64,000 nucleotides of DNA from UBA11524 sp963617205 (GTDB lineage: Bacteria; Bacillota; Clostridia; Christensenellales; Aristaeellaceae). The notes below the pieces were generated by a model. It saw only the letters and a program-made list of their open reading frames with translations. It did not search any database and was not told the DNA's origin. Below are positions 5,369-14,181 of the stretch, in pieces (within the stretch, counting starts at the first letter, position 1; every line of letters starts with the position of its first letter). A program made the translations under genes and the position numbers. The stretch lies in NCBI GenBank assembly GCA_963617205.1, contig CAVEOA010000010.1, positions 8,732 through 72,731 of the forward strand, in the 5' to 3' direction.

Positions 5369-8224
5369 ATGAAACTCGGCAAGAAGATCCTGAGCACCCT
5401 CTGTGCCGCGGCCATGCTGGTCACCAGCTTCGCCGCGCCCGCAATGGCTTCGTTCGACGCGAACGAGTGCTACGCGGAGGGCTATGACATCAGCGTGCAG
5501 ATCGCCGCTGAAGGCGCAGTCCTGCTCAAGAACAAGGACAATGTGCTTCCGCTCGCGGAAGGCACGAAGGTTACGCTGCTCGGCGCAATGAGCTATAACT
5601 ACGTCGAGGGCGGCACGGGCTCCGCCGGCGGCAAGGATGACATCAACACCGTCATGATGGCGGATGCGTTCATCGAGGCTGGTCTGGACGTCAACGAGGA
5701 CGCCTGGTACTGGCTCGAGGACGCCTGCGGCGGCGCGCGCGGCGTCGGCGAATGCGACCCGTCCGACATCGGCGACTGGACAAGCTACCGGAAGATTCAC
5801 GAGTTTGACAAGTCCGTTTACGAAGCCGGCGCTGCCGACATCCTCGCAGACGGCTACACCGATTACGCCATCGTCACCTTCTCCCGCTCCGGCGCTGAGG
5901 GTGCATCTCCCTCGATGGATTACGACGGCGACGGCTCGACGCTGACCGGCTCGACCTATCTCGAGCTCGACCAGAACGAGAAGGATCTGCTGGCGTACTG
6001 CAAGGCGAATTTCGCCCACACCATCGTCCTCATCAACTCCGCAGCCGCCATGGAGCTCGGCTTCATCGACAGCGAGGAGTACAACGTGGAGGCGTGCCTG
6101 TGGATCGGTCATCCGGGCGAGGCAGGCATCACCGGCGTCGGCACCATCCTGACCGGTCGCAGCAATCCCTCCGGTCGGCTGGTGGATACCTACGCCTACG
6201 ACATGACGACCAATCCCACTTACTACAACACGGACAACAACCGCTATGCCAACGCCAACGGTCAGACCTTCTACCAGTACGAGGAGGGCATTTACGTTGG
6301 CTACCGCTACTTCGAGACTGCGGATGCCGTCGGTTACTTCGATTCCGACGACTTCAAGGCGATCGCATTCAAGAACGGCGCTGTTTCCGGTTATGATCAG
6401 GTCGTTCAGTTCCCGTTCGGCTATGGTCTGAGCTACACGACCTTCTCCGAGGAGATTGTTTCCTCTGACGTGACCCTCACCGCGCACGGCACGAACAGCA
6501 TCACCGTCAAGGTCACCAACACCGGCGATGTGGCGGGCAAGCGTGCGGTCGAGCTGTACATGGACGCGCCGTATCAGACGGACACCGAGCGCTTCGGCAT
6601 CAAGGGCGTGGGTCTGGAAAAGGCGAAGGTCGTGCTGATCGGCTATGCCAAGACGAGCACGCTCGAGCCCGGCGCTTCCGAGGAGGTCACCATCACCTTC
6701 GACACCGACAACCTCGCTTCCTTCGACAACTTCGGTCAGGGCTGCTACGTGCTGGAGAACGGCGAATACAGCTTCAACATCCAGTCTGACGCCCATCAGT
6801 GGGGCGACCGCGCAACCGACAGCCTGAAGGTCACCCTTGCAGACGCGCTCATCTACAACGAGGACGGCGTTGGCGCGCGTTCCTCCGATAAGACCGTTGC
6901 CAAGAACGCCATGGATGACGTGACGGCGGGCGACGGCAACATGCTCGACGGCTATCTGTCCCGCAGCGACATCGCCGGCGGCATGAAGCAGATCATGACC
7001 CACCAGTCCAACGAGGAAGCCAACGAGAAGGTCACCGACGCCATCGAGGCGGTTCTCGCGACAACCGATGAGGATTCCATTGAATACACGTTTGAAACCT
7101 ACCTGAACGGCGTGAAGACGACCGTCACCGAGACGCTCTACGCGCGCGGCGGCAACATGATGCCCTACGCCGAAGCGACGCCTGACGGCATTGACACCGC
7201 CACCCTGACCGATCCCCTGTGGGAGCAGACCTACTACGTCGTTGAGGGCGAAACGACCGAAGCGGGCAATCCCGTTGTGGTCGATGAGGAGCCCGCCTCC
7301 GGCAGCTATCACAAGCTGACCGCCGCCGACCTCGCCGGTGTGGACATCTACACGGACGAAGGCGTGGCGCTTTTCGACAAGCTTGCCAACATGACCTCCA
7401 TCGATGAGGCGGTTGAAATTCAGGGCAACTCCGGCTGGGCAGTGTCTGCGGTTGAATCCGTCGGCAAGGAAAAGCAGAAGGTCGTTGACGGTCCCGGCGA
7501 GCCCGGCAATGGTCAGTACAACGGCGGCACCTGGTTCCCCTGCGCGGTCATGATCGCGGCAACGTGGAACAACGACCTGGCATACGCTGAGGGCGTTGCT
7601 TACGGCCATCAGACGCGCCTGTTCGGCATCCATGCCTATGCACCTGCCATGAACACGCACCGCAGCCCGTTCGGCGGCCGCAACTTTGAATACTACTCCG
7701 AGGATGGCTTCATCGCCGGTCACATCGGCGGCAGCGCCACAGCCGGCATTCAGTCCACCGGCACGAACGTGTTCATCAAGCACGCCGCCCTGAACGACGG
7801 CGACACCAACCGCGGCGGCAACACCACCTGGGCGAACGAGCAGGCCATCCGCGAAATCTACATGATGCCCTATGAAATCTCCTGCAAGGAATACAACGCC
7901 AACGGCATCATGGGCTCCCTGAACCGCATCGGCATGAGCTGGTTCCACTACGGCATGTACAAGACCATCATGCGCGACGAATGGGGCTGGCAGGGTATGC
8001 TGATTACCGACGGCGACGGCGGCACGGGCGACTGCTACAACTCGCCTGCCGCCATGCTGTCCATCCAGGGCTGCATGCTGACCATCTCCAACTACGCCAC
8101 CTCCCGTCAGAACGTCGCTGCCTACGGCGACCCGACCGAGACGGTGTACGGGCGCTATATGCTGCACAACATCATGCGCAACGCGCTGTATCAGTACTGC
8201 TCCACGCTGAATATTTCTGACTGA
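5369..8224 (+). CDS. Secreted family 3 glycoside hydrolase with permuted domain order (beta-glucosidase-like)
   Basis: Predicted extracellular enzyme removing beta-linked sugars from oligosaccharides. Residues 1-27 are a signal peptide ending AMA. The domain order is inverted: the alpha/beta sandwich that is normally C-terminal comes first (AAEGAVLLKNKDNVLPL at about residue 50), then a fibronectin-III-like domain (about 365-490, VTNTGDVAGKRAVELYM), a linker, and finally the TIM barrel (about 690-951). The barrel contains YAPAMNTHRSPFGGRNFEYY, KHAALNDGDTNR and GMLITDGDGG, where Asp881 is the likely nucleophile. Permuted GH3 enzymes are known from Ruminococcus and Butyrivibrio. AAAGGAGG lies 10 nt before the ATG. 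No wall anchor is visible. Exact substrate unknown. Confidence 0.88.
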   Translation: MKLGKKILSTLCAAAMLVTSFAAPAMASFDANECYAEGYDISVQIAAEGAVLLKNKDNVLPLAEGTKVTLLGAMSYNYVEGGTGSAGGKDDINTVMMADAFIEAGLDVNEDAWYWLEDACGGARGVGECDPSDIGDWTSYRKIHEFDKSVYEAGAADILADGYTDYAIVTFSRSGAEGASPSMDYDGDGSTLTGSTYLELDQNEKDLLAYCKANFAHTIVLINSAAAMELGFIDSEEYNVEACLWIGHPGEAGITGVGTILTGRSNPSGRLVDTYAYDMTTNPTYYNTDNNRYANANGQTFYQYEEGIYVGYRYFETADAVGYFDSDDFKAIAFKNGAVSGYDQVVQFPFGYGLSYTTFSEEIVSSDVTLTAHGTNSITVKVTNTGDVAGKRAVELYMDAPYQTDTERFGIKGVGLEKAKVVLIGYAKTSTLEPGASEEVTITFDTDNLASFDNFGQGCYVLENGEYSFNIQSDAHQWGDRATDSLKVTLADALIYNEDGVGARSSDKTVAKNAMDDVTAGDGNMLDGYLSRSDIAGGMKQIMTHQSNEEANEKVTDAIEAVLATTDEDSIEYTFETYLNGVKTTVTETLYARGGNMMPYAEATPDGIDTATLTDPLWEQTYYVVEGETTEAGNPVVVDEEPASGSYHKLTAADLAGVDIYTDEGVALFDKLANMTSIDEAVEIQGNSGWAVSAVESVGKEKQKVVDGPGEPGNGQYNGGTWFPCAVMIAATWNNDLAYAEGVAYGHQTRLFGIHAYAPAMNTHRSPFGGRNFEYYSEDGFIAGHIGGSATAGIQSTGTNVFIKHAALNDGDTNRGGNTTWANEQAIREIYMMPYEISCKEYNANGIMGSLNRIGMSWFHYGMYKTIMRDEWGWQGMLITDGDGGTGDCYNSPAAMLSIQGCMLTISNYATSRQNVAAYGDPTETVYGRYMLHNIMRNALYQYCSTLNISD

Positions 8225-8355
8225 TTCCATCGCCCTGCACCCATTTGAAGGACATCGGTTCTGCATCCCCATCGGCGGCGGTTCTCCTGACAAAAAAAGC
8301 AGGGGAATCGCCTGCCGAACCCGTTTTCCCACAACAACATGAGGAGAATAGGCAT

Positions 8356-9375
8356 ATGAAAAAGTTCATTTCTGCCATTTTGTGCCTGATGCTTGTGCTT
8401 TCGTGCGCATGCTTCGCCTCTGCGGAGGAGAAGACGCTTCAGGCGCCTACGGATTTCACCTTCGACCCGATGACGGGCAACTACTCCTTCGTCGCGAATG
8501 ACGAGAACATGGGCTATTACTTCATCCGCTTCTACGAGATGAAGGATGGCGAAATCACCGGCGAGTACATCTCTTCCTCCAAGCGCATCCGCGGCGGCAA
8601 GACCGGCGAAATCACCGGCACGCTCGACCTGAGCAGCGTCGCATGGGGCGAATTTGCCGTTTCGCTGTGCTCCTTCGCACCGGCAGGCACGGATTACGTC
8701 ACCCCCGACCCCATCAACATCATGTGCCAGTTCGGCGTTGGGCTGCCGCTGGAGCGTCCGGAAATGCTCGCCATGTACAGCGGCAACACCGTGCAGCTCG
8801 TCATCGACTGGTGGACGCTGTGCGACTACCGCTATAACGAGTATCTGCCGCTGATGAAGTTCACCTTCTACAGCGATGCGGAATGCACGAACGAGGTGCT
8901 CTCCGACACCGTCGACCTGAAGGACCTTGCCGCAACCATGAGCAAGAACCCTCCCGGCGTCATCATCATCTGGGGCTATCACAGCGAAGCCGCGAAGGAC
9001 GCCAACGACCTGTTCCTCTACAAGCCCGACGGCTATGAAGAGAATTCCGGCGAATCCGGCGGCAGCATGGGCGGCGGCTCGCTCAACCCGCTGTACTTCA
9101 TCTACGACAAGTACGAGTACACGCTGCCTGCCGGCACGTATTACGTGACCTGCCAGGCGCTCTCCCGCGATGCATACGTGCTCGATTCGCAGGTCTCCAC
9201 GGTGCTGGAAATCACCCTGACCGACGATGCGCCGACGGCGGAATTCCAGCAGGCAAAAACCGAGCTGTGGACGGATCCGCAGCAGATGGACATGCCCGGC
9301 GCGAACCCCGGTCAGCAGAGCGACCGCGTTGACTGCTGCCTCAATCAGCCGGTATCCGGTATGCTTGTGCAATAA
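8356..9375 (+). CDS. Secreted protein of unknown function with Ig/Fn3-like character
   Basis: A 339-residue product beginning MKKFISAILCLMLVLSCACF with cleavage near ASA-EE. The Cys residues do not form a clear lipobox, so release is more likely than lipid anchoring. The mature part opens APTDFTFDPMTGNYSFVAND and reads as beta-rich modules (FYEMKDGEITGEY; later LPAGTYYVTCQALS), as in Fn3-like folds. No catalytic motif is recognised. The ATG has GAGGAG 9 nt upstream. It follows the GH3 gene by 131 nt and is followed by a strong terminator, so it may belong to the same secreted carbohydrate-handling set. Confidence 0.75.
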   Translation: MKKFISAILCLMLVLSCACFASAEEKTLQAPTDFTFDPMTGNYSFVANDENMGYYFIRFYEMKDGEITGEYISSSKRIRGGKTGEITGTLDLSSVAWGEFAVSLCSFAPAGTDYVTPDPINIMCQFGVGLPLERPEMLAMYSGNTVQLVIDWWTLCDYRYNEYLPLMKFTFYSDAECTNEVLSDTVDLKDLAATMSKNPPGVIIIWGYHSEAAKDANDLFLYKPDGYEENSGESGGSMGGGSLNPLYFIYDKYEYTLPAGTYYVTCQALSRDAYVLDSQVSTVLEITLTDDAPTAEFQQAKTELWTDPQQMDMPGANPGQQSDRVDCCLNQPVSGMLVQ

Positions 9376-9386
9376 TCGCTCCCTCC

Positions 9387-9427
9387 GAGAGGGGGACTGC
9401 CCCGAACGCAGTCTCCCTCTCTCTTTC
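9387..9427 (+). terminator. Intrinsic terminator after the secreted protein gene
   Basis: GAGAGGGGGACTGC (9387-9400) pairs with GCAGTCTCCCTCTC (9408-9421) with one wobble; the T-run (TCTTTC) is modest. Confidence 0.7.
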
Positions 9428-9510
9428 ACGGCAGGGCAGGTCGTCCAGGCGGCTGCACCCTGATGCATTGCGGAATATCACCCTATCCCATAAGTAGGAG
9501 GACAAACACC

Positions 9511-11223
9511 ATGTCTGAAGCCATTGCGGCGAAGAAGGCCGCCAAGCTCGAAAGGAAGCAGGCAAAGGCAGCGCGTGCCGCCAAGCGCCCGCTGAACCGC
9601 TTTTTCCACCACATTGACCGCGGCAGCACCACCGGACGCGAAATCGGTTCCGGTCTGCTGATGTGCGTGCTGGCGGTCTGCTGCATCTTCATGAACATGC
9701 AGCTCGTGAGCAAGCTGCTCGTTTCCACCGGTTCGGTCGAGGAAACCCTCGAAACCGCCGCCAACTGCGAGGTCATTGCGCGGTACTATTTCCTGTCCAT
9801 GGTCGTCGCCTTCATCGGCACGCTGGCCATGGGGCTCATCGCACGCCTGCCCATCTGCCAGATTCCGTCGCTCGGGCTGTCCACCGTGCTGATTTCCAGC
9901 CTCGGCATCGGCGCCGGACTGAGCTACCAGAATCTGCTGGCGGTCTGCCTCGTGTCCTCCCTTGTGTACACCGTGCTGATGGCTGTTCCGTCTGTCCGCA
10001 GGGCGATTTTCAAGGCGATTCCGGCAGGCGTGCGCCGCGCAGCACCGGCGGCGGTCGGTCTGCTGCTCGTCATCGTTATGCTGCAAATGACCGGCATCGT
10101 CCAGCTTGGCGCGACAGAGCTGTCCATCGAGGGCATCAACACCTCCGCCATCAACATGAAGAAGTGGACGGGCGTGCTGAACGACAACGTGTCGCTGTTT
10201 TCCCTGTTTGACTTCAAGACCTACAATTCGCTGGGCTACAAGGGCGATTCCTACTATCCGTGGATTCAATGCGCCATGCTCGGTGCCATCGCTGCCTTCG
10301 CGGGCTATCTGCTCACGAAGAAGTCGAAGCATCCGGTCTGGTATTCCCTGCTCATCGGCACGATCGTGTATTTCCTGTCCTATCTGGGGCTTGTCGTGTT
10401 CTATGTCGGCCGCAACGGCGCCATTCAGTTCGACCTCGGTTCTCTCTGGGGTCGCCTGTGGATGGTCGGCAGCGAGGACGCCCAGCACCTCCACCTCGGG
10501 CAGATTTTCCAGAACCTCGCGCTTGGTCAGGTGCTCCGGGAGGGCTTTGATTTCACCGCCTTCACCGAGAATGGCGGCAATGTCGCCCTGATGTTTGCGA
10601 CCGGCATCGTCACCTTCCTGCTGACCGGCATGACGCAGGCGGACGCGGTGCTCGCCATGAATGAGGCGGACGAGAAGGAAGCAGGACGCGCCCTGCTGTG
10701 CAATGCCGGCGCGAATATCGTGTCCTCCCTCGCCGGTGTAACGCCCCTGTCCATCAGCGTCAGCAGCGTCGGCGCACGCCGCGACGGTGCACGCTCCGGT
10801 CTGAGCAGCGTCATCGCATCGCTGGGAATGCTCGTCAGCGCGTTCATCTGGATTGTGCCGTTCTTCTTCGCGACGACGACCAGCTACGACCTCGAATTCA
10901 ACCTCTACGGTCACTACGGCGTTGTCCTGCAGCTGCTGACGGATTGCTCCTTCATCGTTGCGGATGCCGTGATGGCGATTCTCGGTCTGCACATGGTCAT
11001 GACATCCGTGCAGGGTGGCTTCGACCGTGCGGATGACCGCGTTGTATTCGCCGCGACCGTCCTCGCAGCGCTTGCGACAAGCAGCATCGCCCTCGGCGCC
11101 GCCGTCGGCGTCATCGCGCACCTGCTGTGCAGCCTTTTCGACCGCGAACGCCAGCTCACCCTCGGCAACGTCCTTGCCGCAGCACTTGCCATCGGCGCAG
11201 TGGTTGTGCTGGTTGTGGTCTGA
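9511..11223 (+). CDS. NCS2-family nucleobase permease (AzgA/PbuG-like)
   Basis: Polytopic inner-membrane transporter of 570 residues, predicted to import purine-type nucleobases with protons. It has a basic amphipathic N-terminal tail (AAKKAAKLERKQAKAARAAK) and then about 12 membrane segments. Family features include the QIPSLGLSTVLISSLGIG region, the SLAGVTPLSISVSSVGARRD stretch near TM10, and FAATVLAALATSS near the end. It is somewhat longer than typical members because of an insert around residues 210-250 (NTSAINMKKWTGVLNDN). AGGAGG precedes the ATG at 9511. I saw no purine riboswitch upstream. Substrate cannot be fixed from sequence alone. Confidence 0.82.
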   Translation: MSEAIAAKKAAKLERKQAKAARAAKRPLNRFFHHIDRGSTTGREIGSGLLMCVLAVCCIFMNMQLVSKLLVSTGSVEETLETAANCEVIARYYFLSMVVAFIGTLAMGLIARLPICQIPSLGLSTVLISSLGIGAGLSYQNLLAVCLVSSLVYTVLMAVPSVRRAIFKAIPAGVRRAAPAAVGLLLVIVMLQMTGIVQLGATELSIEGINTSAINMKKWTGVLNDNVSLFSLFDFKTYNSLGYKGDSYYPWIQCAMLGAIAAFAGYLLTKKSKHPVWYSLLIGTIVYFLSYLGLVVFYVGRNGAIQFDLGSLWGRLWMVGSEDAQHLHLGQIFQNLALGQVLREGFDFTAFTENGGNVALMFATGIVTFLLTGMTQADAVLAMNEADEKEAGRALLCNAGANIVSSLAGVTPLSISVSSVGARRDGARSGLSSVIASLGMLVSAFIWIVPFFFATTTSYDLEFNLYGHYGVVLQLLTDCSFIVADAVMAILGLHMVMTSVQGGFDRADDRVVFAATVLAALATSSIALGAAVGVIAHLLCSLFDRERQLTLGNVLAAALAIGAVVVLVVV

Positions 11224-11244
11224 GTTGGGTTAGAACCCTTTTCG

Positions 11245-11277
11245 CCGGGTCTCTCGCAAGGGAGGCTCGGTTTTTTT
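11245..11277 (+). terminator. Intrinsic terminator of the NCS2 permease gene
   Basis: CCGGGTCTCTC (11245-11255), GCAA loop, GGGAGGCTCGG (11260-11270) pairing with wobbles, then T7. Confidence 0.85.
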
Positions 11278-11284
11278 CTGCCTT

Positions 11285-11725
11285 CGGCTGATTTCAATCT
11301 GGACTCCTTTGCAACATGCATTTCCATAATAGCTACCCCTTTGCATTCCACATTTCCAAACTTGATTTGTAATGTAACTTTCTTATAAGCAACGTAACAA
11401 GCCAACCATGGGGAATCCGAAGGGGTCAAGGGGGCGACCGGAAAGCCCCCTTGATGCCCATTCCACACCTTCACACTTGATTTTCCTCAAACTTCCAGAG
11501 GGCTTTGCGGTCGCCCTCTGGACTCCTTCGCAATGCACATTTCCATAGTAGTTTTGTAATGTAACTTTCTTATAAGCCACATAACAAGCCAACCATGGGG
11601 AACCCGAAGGGGTCAAGGGGGCGACCGGAAAGCCCCCTTGAAGCTGCAACAATAACCCGTGATGGAAATGAGACTGAGTATGTTGCCGAAACGGTGCTAA
11701 AAAAACAAACGAAGTCTGTTTCTGA
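11285..11725. repeat. Dispersed repeat cluster B, including a duplicated unit of about 120 bp
   Basis: Two copies of a unit (about 11299-11454 and 11518-11641, with matching points 187 nt apart) carry the module TTGTAATGTAACTTTCTTAT, a GGGGAA(T/C)CCGAAGGGGTCA flank and a fixed-loop hairpin. Hairpins: CAAGGGGGC/GCCCCCTTG at 11427-11453 and 11614-11640 with loop GACCGGAAA, and CCAGAGGGC/GCCCTCTGG at 11495-11521 with the complementary-strand loop TTTGCGGTC. A degenerate C-GAA-G element lies near 11706-11720. No genes in this 564-nt gap. Confidence 0.85.
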
Positions 11726-11730
11726 TGAGG

Positions 11731-11759
11731 TTGCACAAAACCCTCCGATGCTGTACAAT
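11731..11759 (+). promoter_or_regulatory. Promoter of the iron alcohol dehydrogenase operon
   Basis: TTGCAC (11731-11736), 17-nt spacer, TACAAT (11754-11759), 28 nt before the ATG and just downstream of repeat cluster B. Confidence 0.75.
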
Positions 11760-11787
11760 AGAACCCGTGAAAGGGGAAGAAAAAAAC

Positions 11788-12909
11788 ATGCCAATTTGCT
11801 TGAAGGAAGGGCGCGGTGCCCTCAGCGGTGCGAATGTCGCCGTGATGCTCCGCAAACTGGGCGTAAAAAACCCGATGCTGGTCGCAGGCACACGCACGAA
11901 GGATGTGTTTTTCACGCGAACGGGAATGCATCTGCCCGTTTTCAGCGCGTTCCATGCAAATCCTGATTTGGAGGATTGTCTCGCCGGCGCGGCGCAGTAC
12001 CGTGCAAAGGGCTGTGACGGGTTGATTTCCATCGGCGGCGGCTCGGCAATGGACACCGCGAAGGGCGTAAAGGCGCTGCTTCTGGCGGATTTGCCGGATG
12101 TCCTCAGGAGTCATCTGCCCGCCGATTCGCACCTGCCGCACCTTGCGATTCCCGCAACGGCAGGCACCGGCGCAGAAACGACCGCTGTCGCCGTGCTGTA
12201 CGAAAACAATCAGAAGGTGTCCGTGGATCATCCGTCGCTGTTGCCGGAGGGCGTGCTGCTGGACGGCTCCCTGCTGGATACGCTGCCGGAATATCATCGG
12301 AAGTCGTGCGCGATGGATGCGCTGGCGCAGGGCATCGAGTCCTGGTGGGCGCGCAAGGCAACGGCAGACAGCCGCGTTCATGCCGAAAACGCGATTCGCG
12401 GCGTGCTCGACCATCTGACGAATTATCTGTCAGGCGATGCGGACGCGCAGGACGCCATGCTCCGTGCGGCATACGAATCCGGCCTGGCGATTCTTGCAAC
12501 GCGGACGACGGCGGCGCACGCCATGAGCTACCAGATCACCAAGAAGCTCGGCGCGGCGCACGGTCACGCGTGTATGCTGACGCTGCCGCATCTGTGGCTG
12601 CATCTGGCGCAGAATCCGCAGCATCAGCCGATGCTGGAGGCGCTTTCCGCGCTCTGCGGCGGCAAAACGGCGCAGGACGGCGCGCTGCTGCTCAAGGGCT
12701 TGCTGGCATCGCTCGCGCTGGACAATCTCCCGATGCCGGATGATGCGATGCTGGACTATCTCGCCGCATCGGTGAACCCGGAGCGGCTGGGCAATCATCC
12801 GGAGCTGCTGAACAGGCAGCAGCTCCGTGAAATCTATCAGCAGGCATTCACGCCCATGACGGCGGATGAGCGCGAACAGGCGCTGAAGCAGTGGAGGCAG
12901 CATGGGTGA
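11788..12909 (+). CDS. Iron-containing alcohol dehydrogenase
   Basis: Cytoplasmic NAD(P)-dependent alcohol dehydrogenase of the group III (Fe-ADH) family, 373 residues. Visible are the nucleotide-binding GGGSAMDTAKGVKALL, the family segment AIPATAGTGAETTAVAVLYE, and metal-binding region residues in CAMDALAQGIESWWA, THAMSYQITKKLG-like and AAHGHACMLTLPHL. A longer in-frame start at 11725 lies in repeat DNA and lacks a ribosome site; the ATG at 11788 follows AAAGGGG. The last 8 nt overlap the next gene. The alcohol or aldehyde substrate is not predictable. Confidence 0.88.
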   Translation: MPICLKEGRGALSGANVAVMLRKLGVKNPMLVAGTRTKDVFFTRTGMHLPVFSAFHANPDLEDCLAGAAQYRAKGCDGLISIGGGSAMDTAKGVKALLLADLPDVLRSHLPADSHLPHLAIPATAGTGAETTAVAVLYENNQKVSVDHPSLLPEGVLLDGSLLDTLPEYHRKSCAMDALAQGIESWWARKATADSRVHAENAIRGVLDHLTNYLSGDADAQDAMLRAAYESGLAILATRTTAAHAMSYQITKKLGAAHGHACMLTLPHLWLHLAQNPQHQPMLEALSALCGGKTAQDGALLLKGLLASLALDNLPMPDDAMLDYLAASVNPERLGNHPELLNRQQLREIYQQAFTPMTADEREQALKQWRQHG

Positions 12910-13576
12910 CGGCGGCGCATGGCGGTTCATCGATGCCGTGACGGACTTCGTGTTCGCGGCGGATGCGCCGGAAAAGGCGGACGTGATTCTGATTCCCGGT
13001 TCAAGGCACATCGGGCATGTGCTGCGTGCGGCAGCGCTCTATCGGGCTGGCTATGCGCCGCTCGTTCTGCCGTCGGGAAAGCACGGCGCGTCCCAATCGC
13101 AGTTTATCGGCGTGCCTGCGGACTTGGCGGCGGATTATCCGGCGGATTACCCCACGGAATGGGCGTTTCTGCGCGATGTGCTGAGGAAAAACGGCGTGCC
13201 GGACACGGCGATTCTGCGCGAGGATGAGGCGACCTTCACATGGGACAACGCACGGAAATCAGCATCGGTGCTGTCAGAGCGCGGCATGACGGTCAGGACG
13301 GCGATCCTGTGCTGCCGACCGTTTCATGCGCGGCGTGCGCTGCTGTATTATCAGACGGCGCTGCCTGATGCGAAAATCCTCGTCTGCCCGGGACGCGAGG
13401 ACGGCGTCAATCGGGACGACTGGTTCAAGTCATCGGTAGGACGCAGGCGTGTGCTCGGCGAGGTGCGGCGGCTGGGCGACCAAATCGGCCTACAGCTTGA
13501 GGAGCTTTGTGCCGCGACCCCCGATTTTCCCCAAACGGACCCACAGAAGGAGAATGCGCAATGGCAAGAGGATTGA
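12902..13576 (+). CDS. YdcF/DUF218-like protein, first of a tandem pair
   Basis: A 224-residue product of the ElyC/SanA/YdcF family. The core includes ADVILIPGSRHIGHVLRAAA and PLVLPSGKHGASQSQ, then EDEATFTWDNARKS and AILCCRPFHARRALLYY. The family motifs are a polar loop after the first strand, ExxxxxTxEN-like and xxPxHxxRA. No membrane helix, so it is likely cytoplasmic. YdcF of E. coli binds S-adenosylmethionine, but the enzymatic role of the family is unsettled. It overlaps the alcohol dehydrogenase by 8 nt and the next YdcF gene by 16 nt, so translation is likely coupled. Confidence 0.78.
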   Translation: MGDGGAWRFIDAVTDFVFAADAPEKADVILIPGSRHIGHVLRAAALYRAGYAPLVLPSGKHGASQSQFIGVPADLAADYPADYPTEWAFLRDVLRKNGVPDTAILREDEATFTWDNARKSASVLSERGMTVRTAILCCRPFHARRALLYYQTALPDAKILVCPGREDGVNRDDWFKSSVGRRRVLGEVRRLGDQIGLQLEELCAATPDFPQTDPQKENAQWQED

Positions 13577-14175
13577 AGAAGGGACTGAAGGCGCTGCTGA
13601 TTTTGATTCTGCTCGGCGCGCTCGTGTATATCGGCATCGTGCTGATGGTCTGCTGGAAGGAGACGCACGTGCCTTCCCCCGGCACGGATTATGAGGCGCT
13701 GATTGTCCTCGGCGCGCAGGTCAAGCCGGACGGCGAGCCCTCGCTTCAGCTCCAGTGGCGGCTGGAAAAGGCGGCGGAAGCATATCGGCAGAAGAAGGTG
13801 CCGGTCGTCGTCTGCGGCGGACAGGGCAAAAACGAGCCTGCCCCGGAGGCGGAGGTCATGCGCGATGTACTCATTTCCCTCGGCGTGGATGCGGACATGC
13901 TTCTGACCGACACGACCTCGGTCAGCACGCATTCCAACATCAGCAACGCGATGACGCTGCTTGCAGACAGGAACGTCACGAAGGTGCTGATTGTCACGAG
14001 CGACTATCATCTGCCGCGCGCGCTGGCGATTGCCGAGGATGACGGTCTGACGGCGTACGGCGTTGGCGCACCGACAAAGCTCGGCATGCAGTTCTGGCTG
14101 AAGAACCACGGGCGCGAGGCGCTGGCATGGTGCAAATACTGGGCAGTGAAATACCTTCATCTGCCGCTGGAGTGA
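13561..14175 (+). CDS. YdcF/SanA-like membrane-anchored protein, second of a tandem pair
   Basis: A 204-residue product with an N-terminal helix (LKALLILILLGALVYIGIVL) placing the domain outside the membrane. Domain motifs: ALIVLGAQVKPDGEPSLQLQ, VVVCGGQGKNEPAPEAEVM, TSVSTHSNISNAM and VLIVTSDYHLPRALAIAE, typical of SanA/ElyC/VanZ-associated DUF218 proteins linked to envelope functions. The start has AGAAGGAG 8 nt upstream, inside the preceding gene. It differs from its neighbour by the membrane anchor and better conserved motifs. Confidence 0.82.
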   Translation: MARGLKKGLKALLILILLGALVYIGIVLMVCWKETHVPSPGTDYEALIVLGAQVKPDGEPSLQLQWRLEKAAEAYRQKKVPVVVCGGQGKNEPAPEAEVMRDVLISLGVDADMLLTDTTSVSTHSNISNAMTLLADRNVTKVLIVTSDYHLPRALAIAEDDGLTAYGVGAPTKLGMQFWLKNHGREALAWCKYWAVKYLHLPLE

Positions 14176-14181
14176 TAATAC

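Noticed and set aside
5243..8332. Long minus-strand open frame opposite the permuted GH3 gene
   Set aside because: Shadow frame covering the GH3 gene end to end with no family resemblance; the plus strand has ribosome site, signal peptide and GH3 motifs.
9428..9510. Purine riboswitch ahead of the NCS2 permease
   Set aside because: The conserved junction bases of purine riboswitches are not visible and the leader is too short after the terminator.
11285..11725. Insertion sequence remnant with a transposase
   Set aside because: No transposase-like frame or flanking terminal inverted repeats; the content is explained by the dispersed hairpin family.
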